This document shows, in pieces, positions 1-11,627 of a stretch of 64,000 bases of DNA. The notes under the pieces are model-generated. The model was given only the letters and a program-made list of their open reading frames with translations. It searched no databases and had not been told where the DNA came from. A program made the translations under genes and the position numbers. The stretch lies in the NCBI GenBank assembly GCA_036345935.2, contig JADWOT020001185.1, positions 223,054 to 287,053 of the forward strand, written 5' to 3'. The stretch's first letter is position 1. Every line of letters begins with the position of its first letter. The DNA is from Taenia hydatigena (lineage: Eukaryota > Platyhelminthes > Cestoda > Cyclophyllidea > Taeniidae).

Positions 1-3000
1 TTTTAAGTGGACACTTATCCAGGATTTAATCCGAACGCGCCATTAGAATGCCTTACGATGGTGATCTGCCACTATCTAGTATGAGAAAAATATCACAGTC
101 CGCTTTAAGCGTCTTTTATTTTCATAGCGGCCATACCTTATTAATACAGTGATTTCACCTTTGTGGCATGCCGTCAAGTGTTGAGGATCGCAGCACGAAT
201 TTCCACAATTCTCGACGATATTGAAGTGGATAAGAAAATTTCATTTAAAATGGTGATCCCTTGGAAGTGATGGGAAATGCCCATGAGAATCATAACAGCC
301 TTAACAACTGATGGCAAAATCATTTCTGTGCAAACGCTGCCTTGCTTGTTATTTGCTTCATTCCTTTGCCACCGCGCTCTGTGATCAGCGCATCTCAGGG
401 CACAGTTGAAAGGCCTTCGAAGGAAACTTGGTATGGAGGTTTGTAGTAACGAAACGCATACCTACGCCACTGATATTGCGCTCCACTTCTTAGGGTACTC
501 TGTTACACTGGAATTGGGTGGAGCCACTCAGGGCACCAGACGATGGGCATGTTGATCGACTCAGCAGGAGCAGACAGTTGGTTTTATCGTGTCAGCAATC
601 ATAGCTTTCAACTGTCTATGCTTTGGACAAAAAAAATAAAACCAGGCACATACGTTGCAGTGCCTACACTTTTAAGTTGTCGACAGTTTTAACCAAGTAA
701 TAGCACCAAGAATAGTGCGAACAGGAGCACCATTTAACCCGCGAGAGTGCTAGCACCTAGGTTGAAGAAGAATAGCAACAGAATCGACCCTGATTGCAAG
801 TGGTAAGCCAGCAGCTCCTTATGCAATCGTGGGTGAATAAAGTGTTCATTCCTCTGCATGATATAGTCCATGCAAGGGTGACAGTGCAAACAGTCCTCAG
901 GGCACACTTTGCTTTCTTTTCTCTTTCCTCAGGCGCAAGTGCTTTACAGCTAGTTGGACAAGTACATCTCTCTTCAGAAATAATAATAAATTCAACGGTT
1001 CTGTTGTGGTCCACATTGCGTCTGCAGCCTCCTACTTCAGCCCATTTTAGGTACGATATTCTTATTCGTCAATGCTCCAAGCATACGCCGATGCAGCCAC
1101 CCAGCTCCTTGCGTAAGACCTTCATCCATGAAAGAATCTAGAGTAAGATACACAGTGCGGAGCCAAACTCTCTGTTCTTTTCTGCCCCTCTCTACAATTT
1201 TCCGTGAGCATTGATGGTTAAGCAAATCTTTTCTGATTTAGTCGGTTTAATTGCTTAAAATACTGTAAATTAACAAGACTTTATCTGTGTTTGTAAAGAA
1301 CAACACGGATTCGGGTAACATCAGAGAGAAGGCAAGGTAGGGGAATTCTTTGGATTTTCGGATGCTACAGTGTGCAGGCGACAGATTGAAAGAAGGTGCA
1401 TGAAGGCTCTGAGAATTCAAAGAGGCAAATAGTAACCGGGAAATCTATGTGAAGGCCGCGGCAAATTTTACATTCTTTACCTCCGAATTCGCAGATTGTC
1501 TGCCAACTCCTAATTAAGCCGTCTACTATTCTCTACTTTTTCCTCCTCTTCCATTTAAGAACTTGTAGAAACGCATTTTAATGATACAGAAGCAAACAAT
1601 TGGTAAAATAATGTTCGGATAGTGATTCTTAGGGCTGCACGAGACTCTGGAACTGTTTGCTGTCGATTTTACAACACTTGACAGTAAATATTGACTTAGC
1701 GGTGCCACGCGCAATATGGCTGGCGCTTCTCAGTACACAGTGAAGAGCACCATGCCCAAAGAGGCGGAGACGTCGAAGCAAGTGTGATGTGGAGACGCCT
1801 TTTTCAAAGACGCCTCTGTCACAACCAACTCATGTGGAACCACCTAAGAGCTAATGAAAGGTGGGAGTAGATACCACACAAGAAGCATAGCAATTGGCTA
1901 AACAGAGCCACGCATTTGTAGACCCTGAGTCAGTAGTCACCAAAATCAAATGCTAGTGCGCATGGGTAGGGCATTTGATTTGGTCTATCCTAAGTTCATA
2001 ACAAAAGGTGAATAATTCTGCTTAATGTATTGTAATGGAAAACTAGGGAAGTAGAAGCACGTGGAAGGAAAGCAGAGGCAATTCATTTTAGCTATAGGTG
2101 CTGGCAGAGCTCTCCTTCAGCTAATGCTCTATGTTTCTCCCCTTTGATCTCTGTAGGCCGTTGTTAAACAGTCGCACAGCCAGGTGTCAGCACTTTCTAC
2201 TTGATGTGGTCATCACTGCCAGAGACTACCTTGAAGACGAATAAAGGCATAAGACTGTGATAAAAAGCATCCTATTGACGCATACTTTAGAGTTAAATAC
2301 TCTACGTGTTACAGTACATATAGCCTAATAATAGTGAAGGACTCGCCAATGCTTCGACACTCCATCGACTCCATTTCAATGCATTGCCTTAAGCCCCAAA
2401 AAGGATCTGGGCCGTTTCATTGCTTTTGGCTGGAAGAGTGCATTCCGAAGTGATTCTGTCGACGGGATTCCCTGCATCATATTCATTGTTGATGCAACAC
2501 ACTCGCGCTCACTTAGGTGCACTCAATCAAATCCTCTTCTTTCTCTAAAACACCTGCAAGGAGCTAGTTCTGCTGCCCTAGCTTTGATAAATAGCTATGG
2601 TATTGGCCTATTGAAGGTAAATAACAGAATTTTACCACATCCTTAAGCAATCAAATCTACTGAAGTGTCTTCCTGAAGATCAAGACGGCGCTTTTGATTT
2701 CAGTCATGAGAGCAATACTCACCAGTGTGTATTCATTAACGCATGTCCATTCAATTGAGTGTCGTTTGGAAGGTTCTCAGGACTCAAGCTTTGCCTCTCT
2801 GGGCTCATTTCTACCCCGATCAGTCCCAACTTTGCTGTCTGGGTTCCTGTGTGAGGGTTTGCACAACCGACCTCAGTGAGGTTAATAACACGCTAGTGTA
2901 TGGCGACTGTATGCTTCATTTTAAATTATACACATATTTTACGTTTTGATGGCCGCTTGAAGCTAAATTGTTTTGCGTTTAACCACATTCGCTTGTTTAT

Positions 3001-4060
3001 TCACCTATTTACTTGCCTGTCTACTTAACACAGGATCAGTTAAGGATTGGCACAGCGAAGGACATTTTAGATAAAAAGACGAGGGACTGAAAGGCGCGCT
3101 CCACTTAACACCAAATCTCAACTGTAGGAAAGCATTGCAGTTTTAGAAGTAGATGGGAAGCAGAATCCTCCTCATAAAAATTGTGGACCACTCGTCGATC
3201 TGCAATTTTAAGTCAGTAGCATTCTCACCTGACGTCATACCAGCTATGATTGAAGAAATCGGAGACAGGATTGCCACCTCAATGTGCCGCCATAGGTGAC
3301 ACATTGATTGGCGTTGTTGTCTCAGCCACAAAGCACTAATTCTGTTAGGCATTACTCCACTGATATGGGAATCACTAATTTGTGCCAAAGGGGAACACTT
3401 GCGGGGTCTTGTGCAATTTTACAAAACTATTTTCCTGATGGTAAGGGCGGTGAGAAGGACAATAGGTATAGAAGACGACATTTCCAACTTGTTGATTAGG
3501 TCTTACGGGCATCAATATACTGTCAGTCAATGGTCATAACATTGGCGCTTCTACGGCACTGTAGTTGTGCTGTCCACAAATCACTATGGCGCTGTCACCA
3601 CTGTTCACGCCACTGCTCACATACAAACGTGTCCACACCGCAGCCTGTACAGTGCGTCATTTCCTCGAGTGTGCGGTCGCTAACGAATGAGAAGAAGCAC
3701 GAGGCTGTGGCAAGTCCTGGTTGGATGAGTGCCTTCCAATAAGCACGCGTCATGTGATTGTCACAGCTCACAGCCAAATCACAATCGTCAGGGCTAAGCG
3801 GACGCAGACATCAAAGAAATCGTGACTGGGTGGCTTGTGGTATTTGAGAGCATTCTTCGGAGGCGCCTTTGTAACACCCAAATGGGGTGGAGACACTCAA
3901 GTGCTAAAGAAATGTCAGACGAAGCGCTTCTCAGTTGCCTAAACATGGCCAGCCACGTGGGCTGCATGCGCCGGCAGTCACCGCATTCAACCCGAAATAC
4001 GTTTGGGTTGAGCATATGAAATGATCCTTACAGCATTTTTACAACAGATTGCTATATTTT
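1..4060. other. Left-flank stretch with no recognisable gene
   Basis: I see only short open frames with stop codons in every frame. None has recognisable protein motifs or a convincing chain of splice sites. Composition is mixed, with no long simple repeat. Small unrecognised exons could be hidden here. A short SH2-like frame near its right edge was considered and rejected. Confidence 0.5.
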
Positions 4061-4199
4061 GTCAGATTATGCTTTTACTCAATATCATGCCAGTGGCGCC
4101 ATTCGTCTTGCCTAAGTAGAGAAGAACTGGTTGACCTGGTGATGGCAGATAAAACGAATACCATGGTTCGCTACTGTCATAATCCCAATAAGATCTTTG

Positions 4200-4350
4200 A
4201 AACAGTTTGTAGCTAAGATTCTTAAGCTTGGCATGAGCGTAACATCTTGCAGTGATAACTTCATATTAGTAACAGTCGGTATTCTGAATTCCGCCTCACA
4301 TTGACAGTAGATCAGACCAGTCTTTTCTGCATTCTTTTTGATTTTTTAGA
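4200..4350 (+). repeat. Diverged copy of sequence found before the arm kinase relic
   Basis: The stretch with a CATTGACA/AGATCAG/CCAGTC pattern followed by a T-rich tract near 4300 matches the sequence near 56590 in the right arm (reverse complement near 30970 in the left arm). There it lies just upstream of the kinase-like exons. The same order here, with kinase-like exons at 4978-5121 downstream, suggests that this flank holds another diverged copy of the same gene. The match is by eye and gapped. Confidence 0.5.
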
Positions 4351-4859
4351 TTCCCTTTCTCTTTCTCAGCAAGACCTCTTACCTGTCAGGTGGGTCTGGT
4401 TAAGGCAAGTCTATGTGCAACGGCTCCTGCAACCCATTGAGAGGACTTGAAACCGGAGGAGGAAGTGGGAGGGGGCAACTTCATTACATTCTATCCGAGT
4501 CTCACACGCTGGTTGAGGGTAGTAGCGAAGTAGAGTTTTAACGGCTTAAACGTTGAAGCCTTTCTTGAGGAGAAAAAGATTATGCAAAGACCTTCACATC
4601 AACGCATATTGCACGTTCTTCGGCCTCTGCCTTAATCCACTGAAGTTACGTGTAACTTACCCCCGAGAAGGCATTTTTACAATAATAGATAGATTAGTCA
4701 GTCAACAATAACAGGATTGCACGTATTTTGTTCGATTCGATGGTCATGATGGTTGCGACGTGTCTAGAGATAACACAAGTGGTGGAGGGCGATTTACGAG
4801 TGCCGTACGCGATAAAGACGAGAGTGGCTCCATGACGCTCGCTAGCTTCGAGTGGAAAA

Positions 4860-5121
4860 TCCTTGGCTTTAGTTGAGGCTTTACCAAGGTTTAGTTTCAT
4901 TCGGTCTTTATGTGCCCATTAGATAAACGCCTCCTCTATCGACCTAAAGCGCTAAATGGTGATTTACTTTCTTTCAGCTTCCGTCATCGCCCTCCAGGTG
5001 CTTCCCTTTGTGTTGGTTGTCACCAGAGGCAATAGCGAGCAGCTACCAGCCAAATGCTAAAGCTGATTTCTGGTCCTTTGGAGTCCTTATGCATGGCGTT
5101 CTTGGGCACGGAGACACGTCT
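4860..5121 (+). pseudogene. Protein kinase fragment, APE to subdomain IX (TKL/tyrosine-kinase type)
   Basis: After an acceptor (TTTCTTTCAG ending at 4977) a frame runs 4978-5121 and encodes 48 residues before a TAA. It contains WLSPEAI, then about eleven residues on, KADFWSFGVLMHGVL. This is the P/APE segment plus the D-x-W-S-F-G block of protein kinase subdomains VIII-IX, at the normal spacing. About 110 bp upstream a frame reads KILGFS, stop, GFTKV, a possible decayed DFG region. The block order matches TAK1, MLK or tyrosine kinases. The residue after the D-x-W-S-F-G block, usually W-E, is H-G, and the frame stops soon after. Related N-lobe exons lie in both palindrome arms. It is probably a relic, but an intact terminal exon with an atypical tail cannot be excluded. 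Confidence 0.5.
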
Positions 5122-5129
5122 TAAGAGGG

Positions 5130-8100
5130 ATGGTTTATGTATCAAATCCCGGGGTGCTTGCTAGTAACGGAGACTTCTGTTTGCTTTCCTGTCATGGAAA
5201 AGAAACTTTATTTTGCCGCTAGCCGGTGTGCGTGTGTGTGTGTGACAGTAAAGAAGGAGGAATTAGGAGCGGTAAAAGAGGAAAAGAATAGGAGAAGATG
5301 TTTGTAGTGAATGAATGAATAAATGGAAGGTAAAAAGAGCAAGAAGAGAGGGAAGAAGTAGTGGAGCGATGAGAAGCTTTGAGAAATCGGCAAACCCTAA
5401 TTAGAAGAAACGCAAGAGCAAACGTGGAGCAAACCACACAAGCCAGTTATTCGTTCGTAACCTTAACCGTCCTTTGTGTTGTAGTTAATCGAAATATAAC
5501 GTTAAAAAAAGTCATAATTAAAAGCTAAATGTTAAAAATTTACAGCGAATCGAAGCGAGAACTGGACTTTTATAAGTTTAAACGTCAGTCATGTTATGCA
5601 ACGGATCTAGAGCGTTCCTCCTCTTCTCTCTTACCGCCCATGCTATTAAAAAGTCTGAACACGCTTCGACATCTTTATGGTAAACAAGGGAGTGGGCACG
5701 GAAAGATCTTGTAGGAGAGTTCAAAACAGGGATATATCGCGCCCTTAGGGGCCAACACGCTGCTCCGCAACCAGGTTCAAATTGCCGTCCCGCCTCTGAC
5801 CTACAAAGCACGCTCCATCTAACTTAAAATCTAAAAATATATAGCAAAAAGACTTTTACCTTTTAGAAAAACGTGATATTGTGTTTACATTGTTTATAAA
5901 TAGTTTCTTTCTTTTTATATCCTTACGATTGGCTGCTGAGTTCCTCATTGCTGCATGTGTAGTACTTTGTTTGTTAGAACTGCCGGTTTCTGTCAAGGTC
6001 ACAGAGGTGGCCGTACTGCCCTAGCTGCGTGAGCTGGCCTCCGGGCCATGCCAGCAGCCTAATTCCCTCTGCCCGGTGAATATATGTATTCTACCCTGCC
6101 GCTTTGCCCTCTTTTGCCTTAAGGGAGCCTCTAGACGCTACAGCATGCTTTGTAATTTGTTTTGTTTATATGTTTGCTCTTCAAATATAACACCGAAGAC
6201 AAATCTTAGCACCAGCAGCAGCCTTAAACCTAAGGATAAAACACAAAAATTAAAAGGCTGTTTTATCAAGCAAACACTGAGGTGATTGGTTAGTTTTGTA
6301 TATTGAGCGCGTAAGTGGTGTGCATTTTAGGGGTCCTTGTTTCCTGTCAGTCGGGTGGGTATTCAACGCCCTTTGCTGGTCACAAGTTTAGTATTTGTGG
6401 TTTTAGGTCATTTTAATACCGATTTGCTTCATTTTCACTTTTAGTTGCTAGGGTAAACGCAAAAGCTCCATAATGTGACCATTAGGGCGTTTTGTTTTCC
6501 AACTACAACTGCATTTTTGCACTCTACAATGCTTCAGGCAATAACTTATGATTGTTTTGATAATTATAGAAGTGGTTAGCTCCTTTACTGAAGGTTGACT
6601 TCTAATAATGATGCGTAACTTAGTTAAGGAGAGTTGTAACCAACCCAGCTGCTTGACATTTATTCAAGATTTTCTTGCGATTAAGAACCCATTGTGTGCA
6701 TGGATATATACACCTGTTTATCTGCCTCCTTAAACTGCTTAAATCTAAAAAGCGTTAAAGAAGTAGCTGCAGTTGCTGTTAAGACTCGTTGTTTTCCATT
6801 TGTACTACCTGCTCAAGTTGGTGTTTTGACTGCGCAATATTTCTAGCGAATAATCGAGACTGTTTTGGTTGTTTCTAAATGGTTCGCTATTTTAGTAGGC
6901 ATGAGTTTTGAGTAATGAGGCCTAATTTGATGAATAGACCTTTAACTTTGCTAAGAGCTTTCTACTCATTCATTATTTTCTCACTCATAGATACCCATTT
7001 ATTTATGGGTATCAGCTTATCAGTTCCCTTCCTACGCACTTCTATGCTGCTGTAGAGTACTTTGATCTGTTGATTACGATTGTTCTGGTTGTTCATCGAA
7101 TGAGCATGGATTGGTTTCCACCGTGTTAGCTAAAATTCCAGGTCTCGATGATGTAGTGTAGGAAGTCCGACCTCACTGATCTCCTGAACGCGGGTTCAGC
7201 TTCGACATGAGTTTATGTTTGGTTGTTTACTTGTTTATTTGTTTGTCTTACTCAGAAAAGTGGGGCGGCATCTCGGCGGCTCAGAAGTGTCTATCTGGAG
7301 GGCTGTGGTAGTAATAATAGTAGTAGTTGTGGACTTTCATTGATTACAAATACCAACAATTACCACTGCTGGCTGCTTTTGGTGCCAACTTGTCTGGTCA
7401 GAAAGAGGTGTGTAACTGAGACTTATTAGTTTGATAGGAGTTTGACTTTCTTTGCAGATGAATGTCAGCGTTGAGGTGGCAGTCGGCGCAGCAGGAAATA
7501 GAGGAGGAGGAGGAGGTTGGGAGGGAGAGTGAGGAGGAGTAGATGTTGCGTCGTTGTTGCTTCCTGCTATTGCTACTACCGCTGCTGCGAGATGTTGCGG
7601 CGTTAGTGACCCGATGGGCATGAGGAGTAGTAGAAGGGAAATCGATCCTGTCTTTTTCGTTTGCCCCACTGCTGCTGCTCGACCCTCTGTGACACTAAAG
7701 TGTCGACCTCGTCGTTGTTGTTGCTGAAGCCCTACTTCACTAAGTAGGGAGTGTTACTTTCTTGCCATGGGAGGCGTCGACGCGAGATCTCGTCCGTCGG
7801 AAAATTTGACTTCTTTAAAAGTGCTAGCAAACGCGAATGCGGAGGTTCCTTCAACTTATAACTTGGGTGCAGTTGAAACCTGTCTTGTTCTGTTTTATTG
7901 AAGCAGAACAAGTGTAAGAAAGGCAGAGGTGACTTCATCGAAGAGCTGCAACGGATTAATGGTGTTTTCCATGATCGGCGGCCTGATTCTGTCTGCGTCT
8001 CGTTGATCGTTGACTGATTGACCAATAAATCGATGCTTTTATCGATAAGGCAATCAATGCGCTGTCTATCGTGATGTAATTGCCTGTTGTGAGAATTACA

Positions 8101-8220
8101 AAGTGTTCTCAAGCTGCTCGCGACACACACTGCCTAGGCCATTACAATCGTGACTTCGATCCCAACTCCCCTCGACCCTCCACTCGCCTTTGCAATCTGT
8201 TAACCCCTTCGACTTAGGAG
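5130..8220. other. Non-coding stretch with simple repeats
   Basis: No recognisable gene. It contains a short TG tract (5225-5243), a GC-rich patch of about 85 bp (5985-6070), and GAG and TAG/GTT triplet-rich tracts (7305-7340, 7500-7570, 7705-7725). A segment at 5762-5785 resembles a tRNA B box (GGTTCAAATT), but no A box was found at the right distance. Confidence 0.45.
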
Positions 8221-8227
8221 AGGGTCC

Positions 8228-8419
8228 GTGAAGAGACGTCAACATTGTCTCCTGCAGCCAGCTCCACTCTGTCCTCTAATCCGATTCCAAAATCTAAACG
8301 CCCACAGAGCATCCATCACCCATCCTTTAACTTCCATTGCATTCTGGGCCTCAACTCCCATTCGTCACACTCTATCGACAACGCGTCGTTCATCCAATGA
8401 TGTGATTAAACATATGTCC
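8228..8419 (+). CDS. Candidate internal exon of unknown gene
   Basis: The plus-strand frame is open and ends exactly at a strong donor (GTAAGT at 8420) in phase 0, which agrees with the phase-0 exons at 10036, 10972 and 11312. The peptide is rich in Ser, Thr, His and Pro and has no motif I recognise. The upstream limit is uncertain; no clear acceptor decides it. A second phase-0 micro-exon candidate lies at 8653-8679: it starts with ATG, encodes nine residues (MPLIHRAYQ) and is followed by GTGAGA. Both are weak alone and rest on phase agreement with the exons downstream. Confidence 0.25.
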
Positions 8420-8887
8420 GTAAGTACCTCCTTTTATGCATAGTAGTCTACAGCCTTCACTCAACTTCCACTACTGGCATTTTATCGTCTGCCTTTCCAG
8501 TCTCACCTGTGGCATTCGGTCGGTCGGTGGTCTGACCAACCAACACTGGTCAGCGCAATCTGCAACACTGGCGTCTTTGAAGCTGTGAGAAACCACCTCC
8601 TGGTGTTCTCGATGACGTGGACGACGGCACGACGACAGCTGCATTCTGAATCATGCCTTTAATTCATCGAGCATATCAGGTGAGAAGAGGAAAGCCGAAG
8701 ATCAGTGTTTGCTACTAGGAAACAACCTATAAGGAGGACTGTCGTGCAAAGCTGACACCCGCAGAAGCCACTGCTAGACACTACGTGGAACGTGCCGCAG
8801 ATCGATCCATGCACATGTTAAATGCGAAGACGTCAATCACACACTCAACTGCCAGATATGCCTACGTACATATTGCGAAGCCTTCTA

Positions 8888-9045
8888 CTACTCATCTTGC
8901 TTCTCCGTCTTATCCTCGTTTCCATCACTCGGTTCATCGCCAGCGTCTTCACCTCCTTTTGGCTTATTTTGCTTGCCTCCAGTTTCCTTCGTATCCTCTA
9001 CTTTTGCCTCCGACGTCATCCCGCTCCCCTTCCTCTCGTCATTTT
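8888..9045 (-). CDS. Possible acidic Lys/Glu-rich C-terminal exon (minus strand)
   Basis: On the minus strand a frame of about 50 residues ends in two stop codons (near 8886). It is strongly enriched in Lys, Glu, Asp and Gly (for example KVEDTKETGG and GNEDKTEKQDE), like the disordered tail of a real protein. The plus strand across the same bases is also open, Leu/Phe-rich, and meets a GTGAGT donor at 9102, so one of the two readings is a shadow. No domain is recognisable in either. I slightly favour the minus-strand tail on composition, but the neighbouring exon candidates are on the plus strand. Confidence 0.25.
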
Positions 9046-10035
9046 CAAAAGTTGCAAAGACGTCAAGGGACCAAGGCAGATAAAAATCGCAGAAATTAGG
9101 GGTGAGTTGTACTACCATCCCCTCCCCCTCCTCCCACGTCTACTTCTGCTCCTCTTATTCCTTCCTCTAATCCATCTTACCCCTTTTTTTCCCTACTAGA
9201 TTTGCATGCGTTAATTCAGCATTTCACTCACTAGTATGCCATTGCATTTCACTTATCAAGAGAGAAAGCGAGGGTTCAATGCTTAAAGCGTGCCGTCAGG
9301 GAGAAATACGTGATTGATTTTTTTTTATTTAGCTGCACGGTTATAGGAGTGGGTAGATGAAGGTATTGTGGAGTAGTGGGAAGCGAGAGCGAAGGAAATG
9401 AAGAAGAGTTGTCTACAGCACTACGCATAGACATATAACATTTCGCCAACCCTCTTCCCTAACATCCTGTCTTTCCTGCTCTCGGCCCTTCGTCTCTTCT
9501 CCTCTCCTCACGTACCCTTTCCTTCGTCCACTTCAGTTGAACAAGCGAGTTACTTCGCCACCATCAGAGAGGGGCAAACACCACCCTTGTCATCTCTAGT
9601 GCGAAGGAAGTGCTCACGTAGATACATAATTAGGGAGAGCCATCAAGAAGTTACCTTTGTCAGCTCCATAGCAGCTTTAGGGGTATGCCATGTACCGCTT
9701 TGCTCATCTCATTTCTTATGTCTGTCTCGCGCGCGATTGCGAATTACCTAATCGAGAGCAGGAGTAAGGGCAGAAGCAGGAGCAGATGTAGTGGATCAGA
9801 AGCAGCCTAGCACGTCAGGCAAAACTAGGCTTAACTAGGTCGGACTGTACTGGACTAATTCAAGTACGGGTAGAGTAGAGCAGCCACGTATGCCTGATTA
9901 TGACAGGTAGGTAGGTAGCCGTCTTCATTGACCTACCATTCGAATCAACCTTAACGCCTCCTCATTTTTCACGTCGAATCAGCCTGACGCAACTGCAGGC
10001 TGCATGCAATGAGGTCTTTCTTTTCTGTCTGGCAG

Positions 10036-10152
10036 ATATTAGGGACCAATATACACACACAACAACAAGGTCCGGTGACGTCTTCGAGATGGGGGAGCGA
10101 AAACCCTTTTGCCTCTTCATCCTCTCGCATGTCCCTCTCCAATCCATTTTCG
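10036..10152 (+). CDS. Candidate exon with two NPF motifs
   Basis: This frame is bounded by an acceptor (GGCAG ending at 10035) and a consensus donor (GTGAGT at 10153). It is exactly 117 bp, 39 codons, phase 0 at both ends. The peptide is Ser/Asn/Gln-rich and carries SENPFASSSS and SLSNPFS. NPF tripeptides are the known ligands of EH domains in endocytic adaptors (Eps15, EHD and intersectin families). Two NPFs in 39 residues of disordered sequence would suit an endocytic adaptor tail, but that function is inference. It sits upstream of phase-compatible exons at 10972 and 11312. Confidence 0.45.
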
Positions 10153-10971
10153 GTGAGTCACTTCTTCTTGTCTGCATTCCACTTCACTTCATATGCTCTT
10201 TAGCGCTGCGTCTTGCATTATGTCTTAGTGCCTACGCTTCATTTATTCAAATCAGCGAAAAGGGAGTAAAGAGTGCTGCCTACATATCATCTTCTTACAG
10301 TCCTTCATGCTTCCTTTTCAGTGATGCCAGGATGCCTTACTCATCTGGCTACCCCACGATTCTGTCACGTTCTCTTTTCCCGGACCCACAGTCACTTCTC
10401 CTCTTCCTCCTCCTCCAACCCCATCATTTGCCAACGCCCCTTAAGTAAGTCCTGATCCTCTCTCCATTCATCATGCTATGTGGAATGGTGATGCTGATTT
10501 GAGTAGTTATGTTCTGTACTAGACGAGGCTTACACTACACCAGAGTAGACCACACTAGACTTAAGCAATATCTGGGTTTCGCTTTTTCTTAGCTAGCATT
10601 GCCATATCCCCTTCATTCCCATCTTCCATTTTTATGCTTTTCTGTAGTTTGTTTTATTCCACGCCACCTCAGTTCTGTCGCCTCTTCCTCCTCATCCCAC
10701 TCCCTCTCCTCCACCAGTTATGCCCTTGAGAGCGAAGGTGAGTGCCTTCCACCTACTTCCCATTTCGCATTGAATATTCGGCTCATACCCCACCTTTCCA
10801 TGCCATTCTCCACATCCATCTCCCACCTTTTAGGGAGTCCCTCTACCTGGTGGCCCATAATAACGAGTATGAAGGTGCACTTCTCTCCCTGCTCCTCCAT
10901 CTACACGTTTCGTTCGGTCTGTCCCATTGTGTGTGCATATCGTTGTCCACTTCCTTCTTTTGTCCTTCCAG

Positions 10972-11004
10972 ATCGTTGTCGTGATCAGTATGGCACGGAA
11001 ACAG
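10972..11004 (+). CDS. Candidate 33-bp micro-exon
   Basis: This segment lies between a polypyrimidine tract with acceptor (CTTTTGTCCTTCCAG) and a consensus donor (CAG/GTGAGA at 11005). At 33 bp it is divisible by three. Read in phase 0, compatible with the exon ending at 10152, it encodes eleven residues including VVVISMARKQ. Short symmetric exons are characteristic of flatworm micro-exon genes, although micro-exons also occur widely in animals. A GT-rich tract follows within the intron (11014-11057). An alternative exon-like frame at 10841-10881 (reading ESLYLVAHNNEYE) is protein-like but its phase does not fit this chain. Confidence 0.4.
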
Positions 11005-11311
11005 GTGAGAACATGTGTTTGTTTGTATGTGTACGCGCGTGTGTTTGTGTGTGTAGGCCTGTTGGCACAGTTGGTCAATCTTCCTCTCCGTACGCGACTT
11101 TGCAGACGACCAGGTGGATAGTTGTATCCTGGGCCCAGTAAGCTCTCCTTGGACCATTCATTTGTTGTCTGGTTTGTTGGCAGGTTGGTTGGTTTTAACT
11201 CTTCACCTCTTCACCCACCTACTTTGCGTCACTCGCCTCCTGCTTCTTCTGTCTGTGCCTTCTGTCTTTTCTCATCATCGTTCTGTCTTTTCTCTTCTCC
11301 TTTTTTTTCAG

Positions 11312-11542
11312 ATTGAAAAGGACATATCGCGGTGGAAAAAAAGCAGCGATGACAAAAATATGAGCAACATTGTGCATGGAGGTGGTCCAAACCATCGCAG
11401 ATGGTTGCGGCGATTAGCCACCCATGTGCTGAGGATATTGAGCTGTCTGCACCTACACGGAGGAAAAGGACTTACCAAAAGAAGTGGTGCTATGAGGCAG
11501 CCCCCAAATCCGGTAATCTGCGGTTTTGAGAGTCGCAGTTGA
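11312..11542 (+). CDS. Candidate terminal exon, 76 codons plus stop
   Basis: It is preceded by a strong polypyrimidine acceptor (CTCCTTTTTTTTCAG ending at 11311). In phase 0, continuing from the 33-bp exon, the frame stays open for 76 codons and ends with TGA at 11540-11542. It begins IEKDISRWKKSSDDK, a charged probably helical start, and then becomes Arg/His/Gly-rich. No domain is recognised. An AATAAA hexamer lies 80 bp after the stop, at a normal distance for a poly(A) signal. Together with 10036-10152 and 10972-11004 it makes a consistent three-exon gene end on the plus strand. Confidence 0.4.
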   Translation: MEKDISRWKKSSDDKNMSNIVHGGGPNHRRWLRRLATHVLRILSCLHLHGGKGLTKRSGAMRQPPNPVICGFESRS

Positions 11543-11621
11543 CAGCTGACCAAGGAAGGAAGTCTACTTGATAACGTGCATTAACAACGATCTCTAACCT
11601 TTTGAAAAGCTGTAACCTCTG

Positions 11622-11627
11622 AATAAA
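11622..11627 (+). promoter_or_regulatory. Poly(A) signal candidate AATAAA
   Basis: This canonical hexamer lies 80 bp downstream of the TGA at 11540-11542. A GT-rich patch (TTGGGTTGTAGGTT) follows about 8 bp later, as expected for a downstream element. It supports a gene ending here on the plus strand. Confidence 0.45.

Noticed and set aside
4064..4218. Plus-strand frame with REELVDLVMADKTNTMVRYC, reminiscent of an SH2 end upstream of a kinase
   Set aside because: The upstream part lacks the FLVR-type arginine strand and other SH2 blocks. The resemblance rests on about ten residues and may be chance.
4694..4900. Minus-strand frame with SRHVATIMTIESNK resembling a kinase catalytic loop
   Set aside because: It opposes the strand of the clear kinase exon at 4978-5121 and has no companion motifs.
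5985..6075. GC-rich patch as a structured non-coding RNA or spliced-leader gene
   Set aside because: No conserved donor after an ATG, no Sm site and no paralogue in the window. Small hairpins alone are not evidence.
8822..9199. Long Leu-rich plus-strand frame as a membrane protein
   Set aside because: It looks like the complement of an acidic/basic low-complexity sequence. Its donor at 9102 is phase 1 and does not fit the phase-0 exons downstream.
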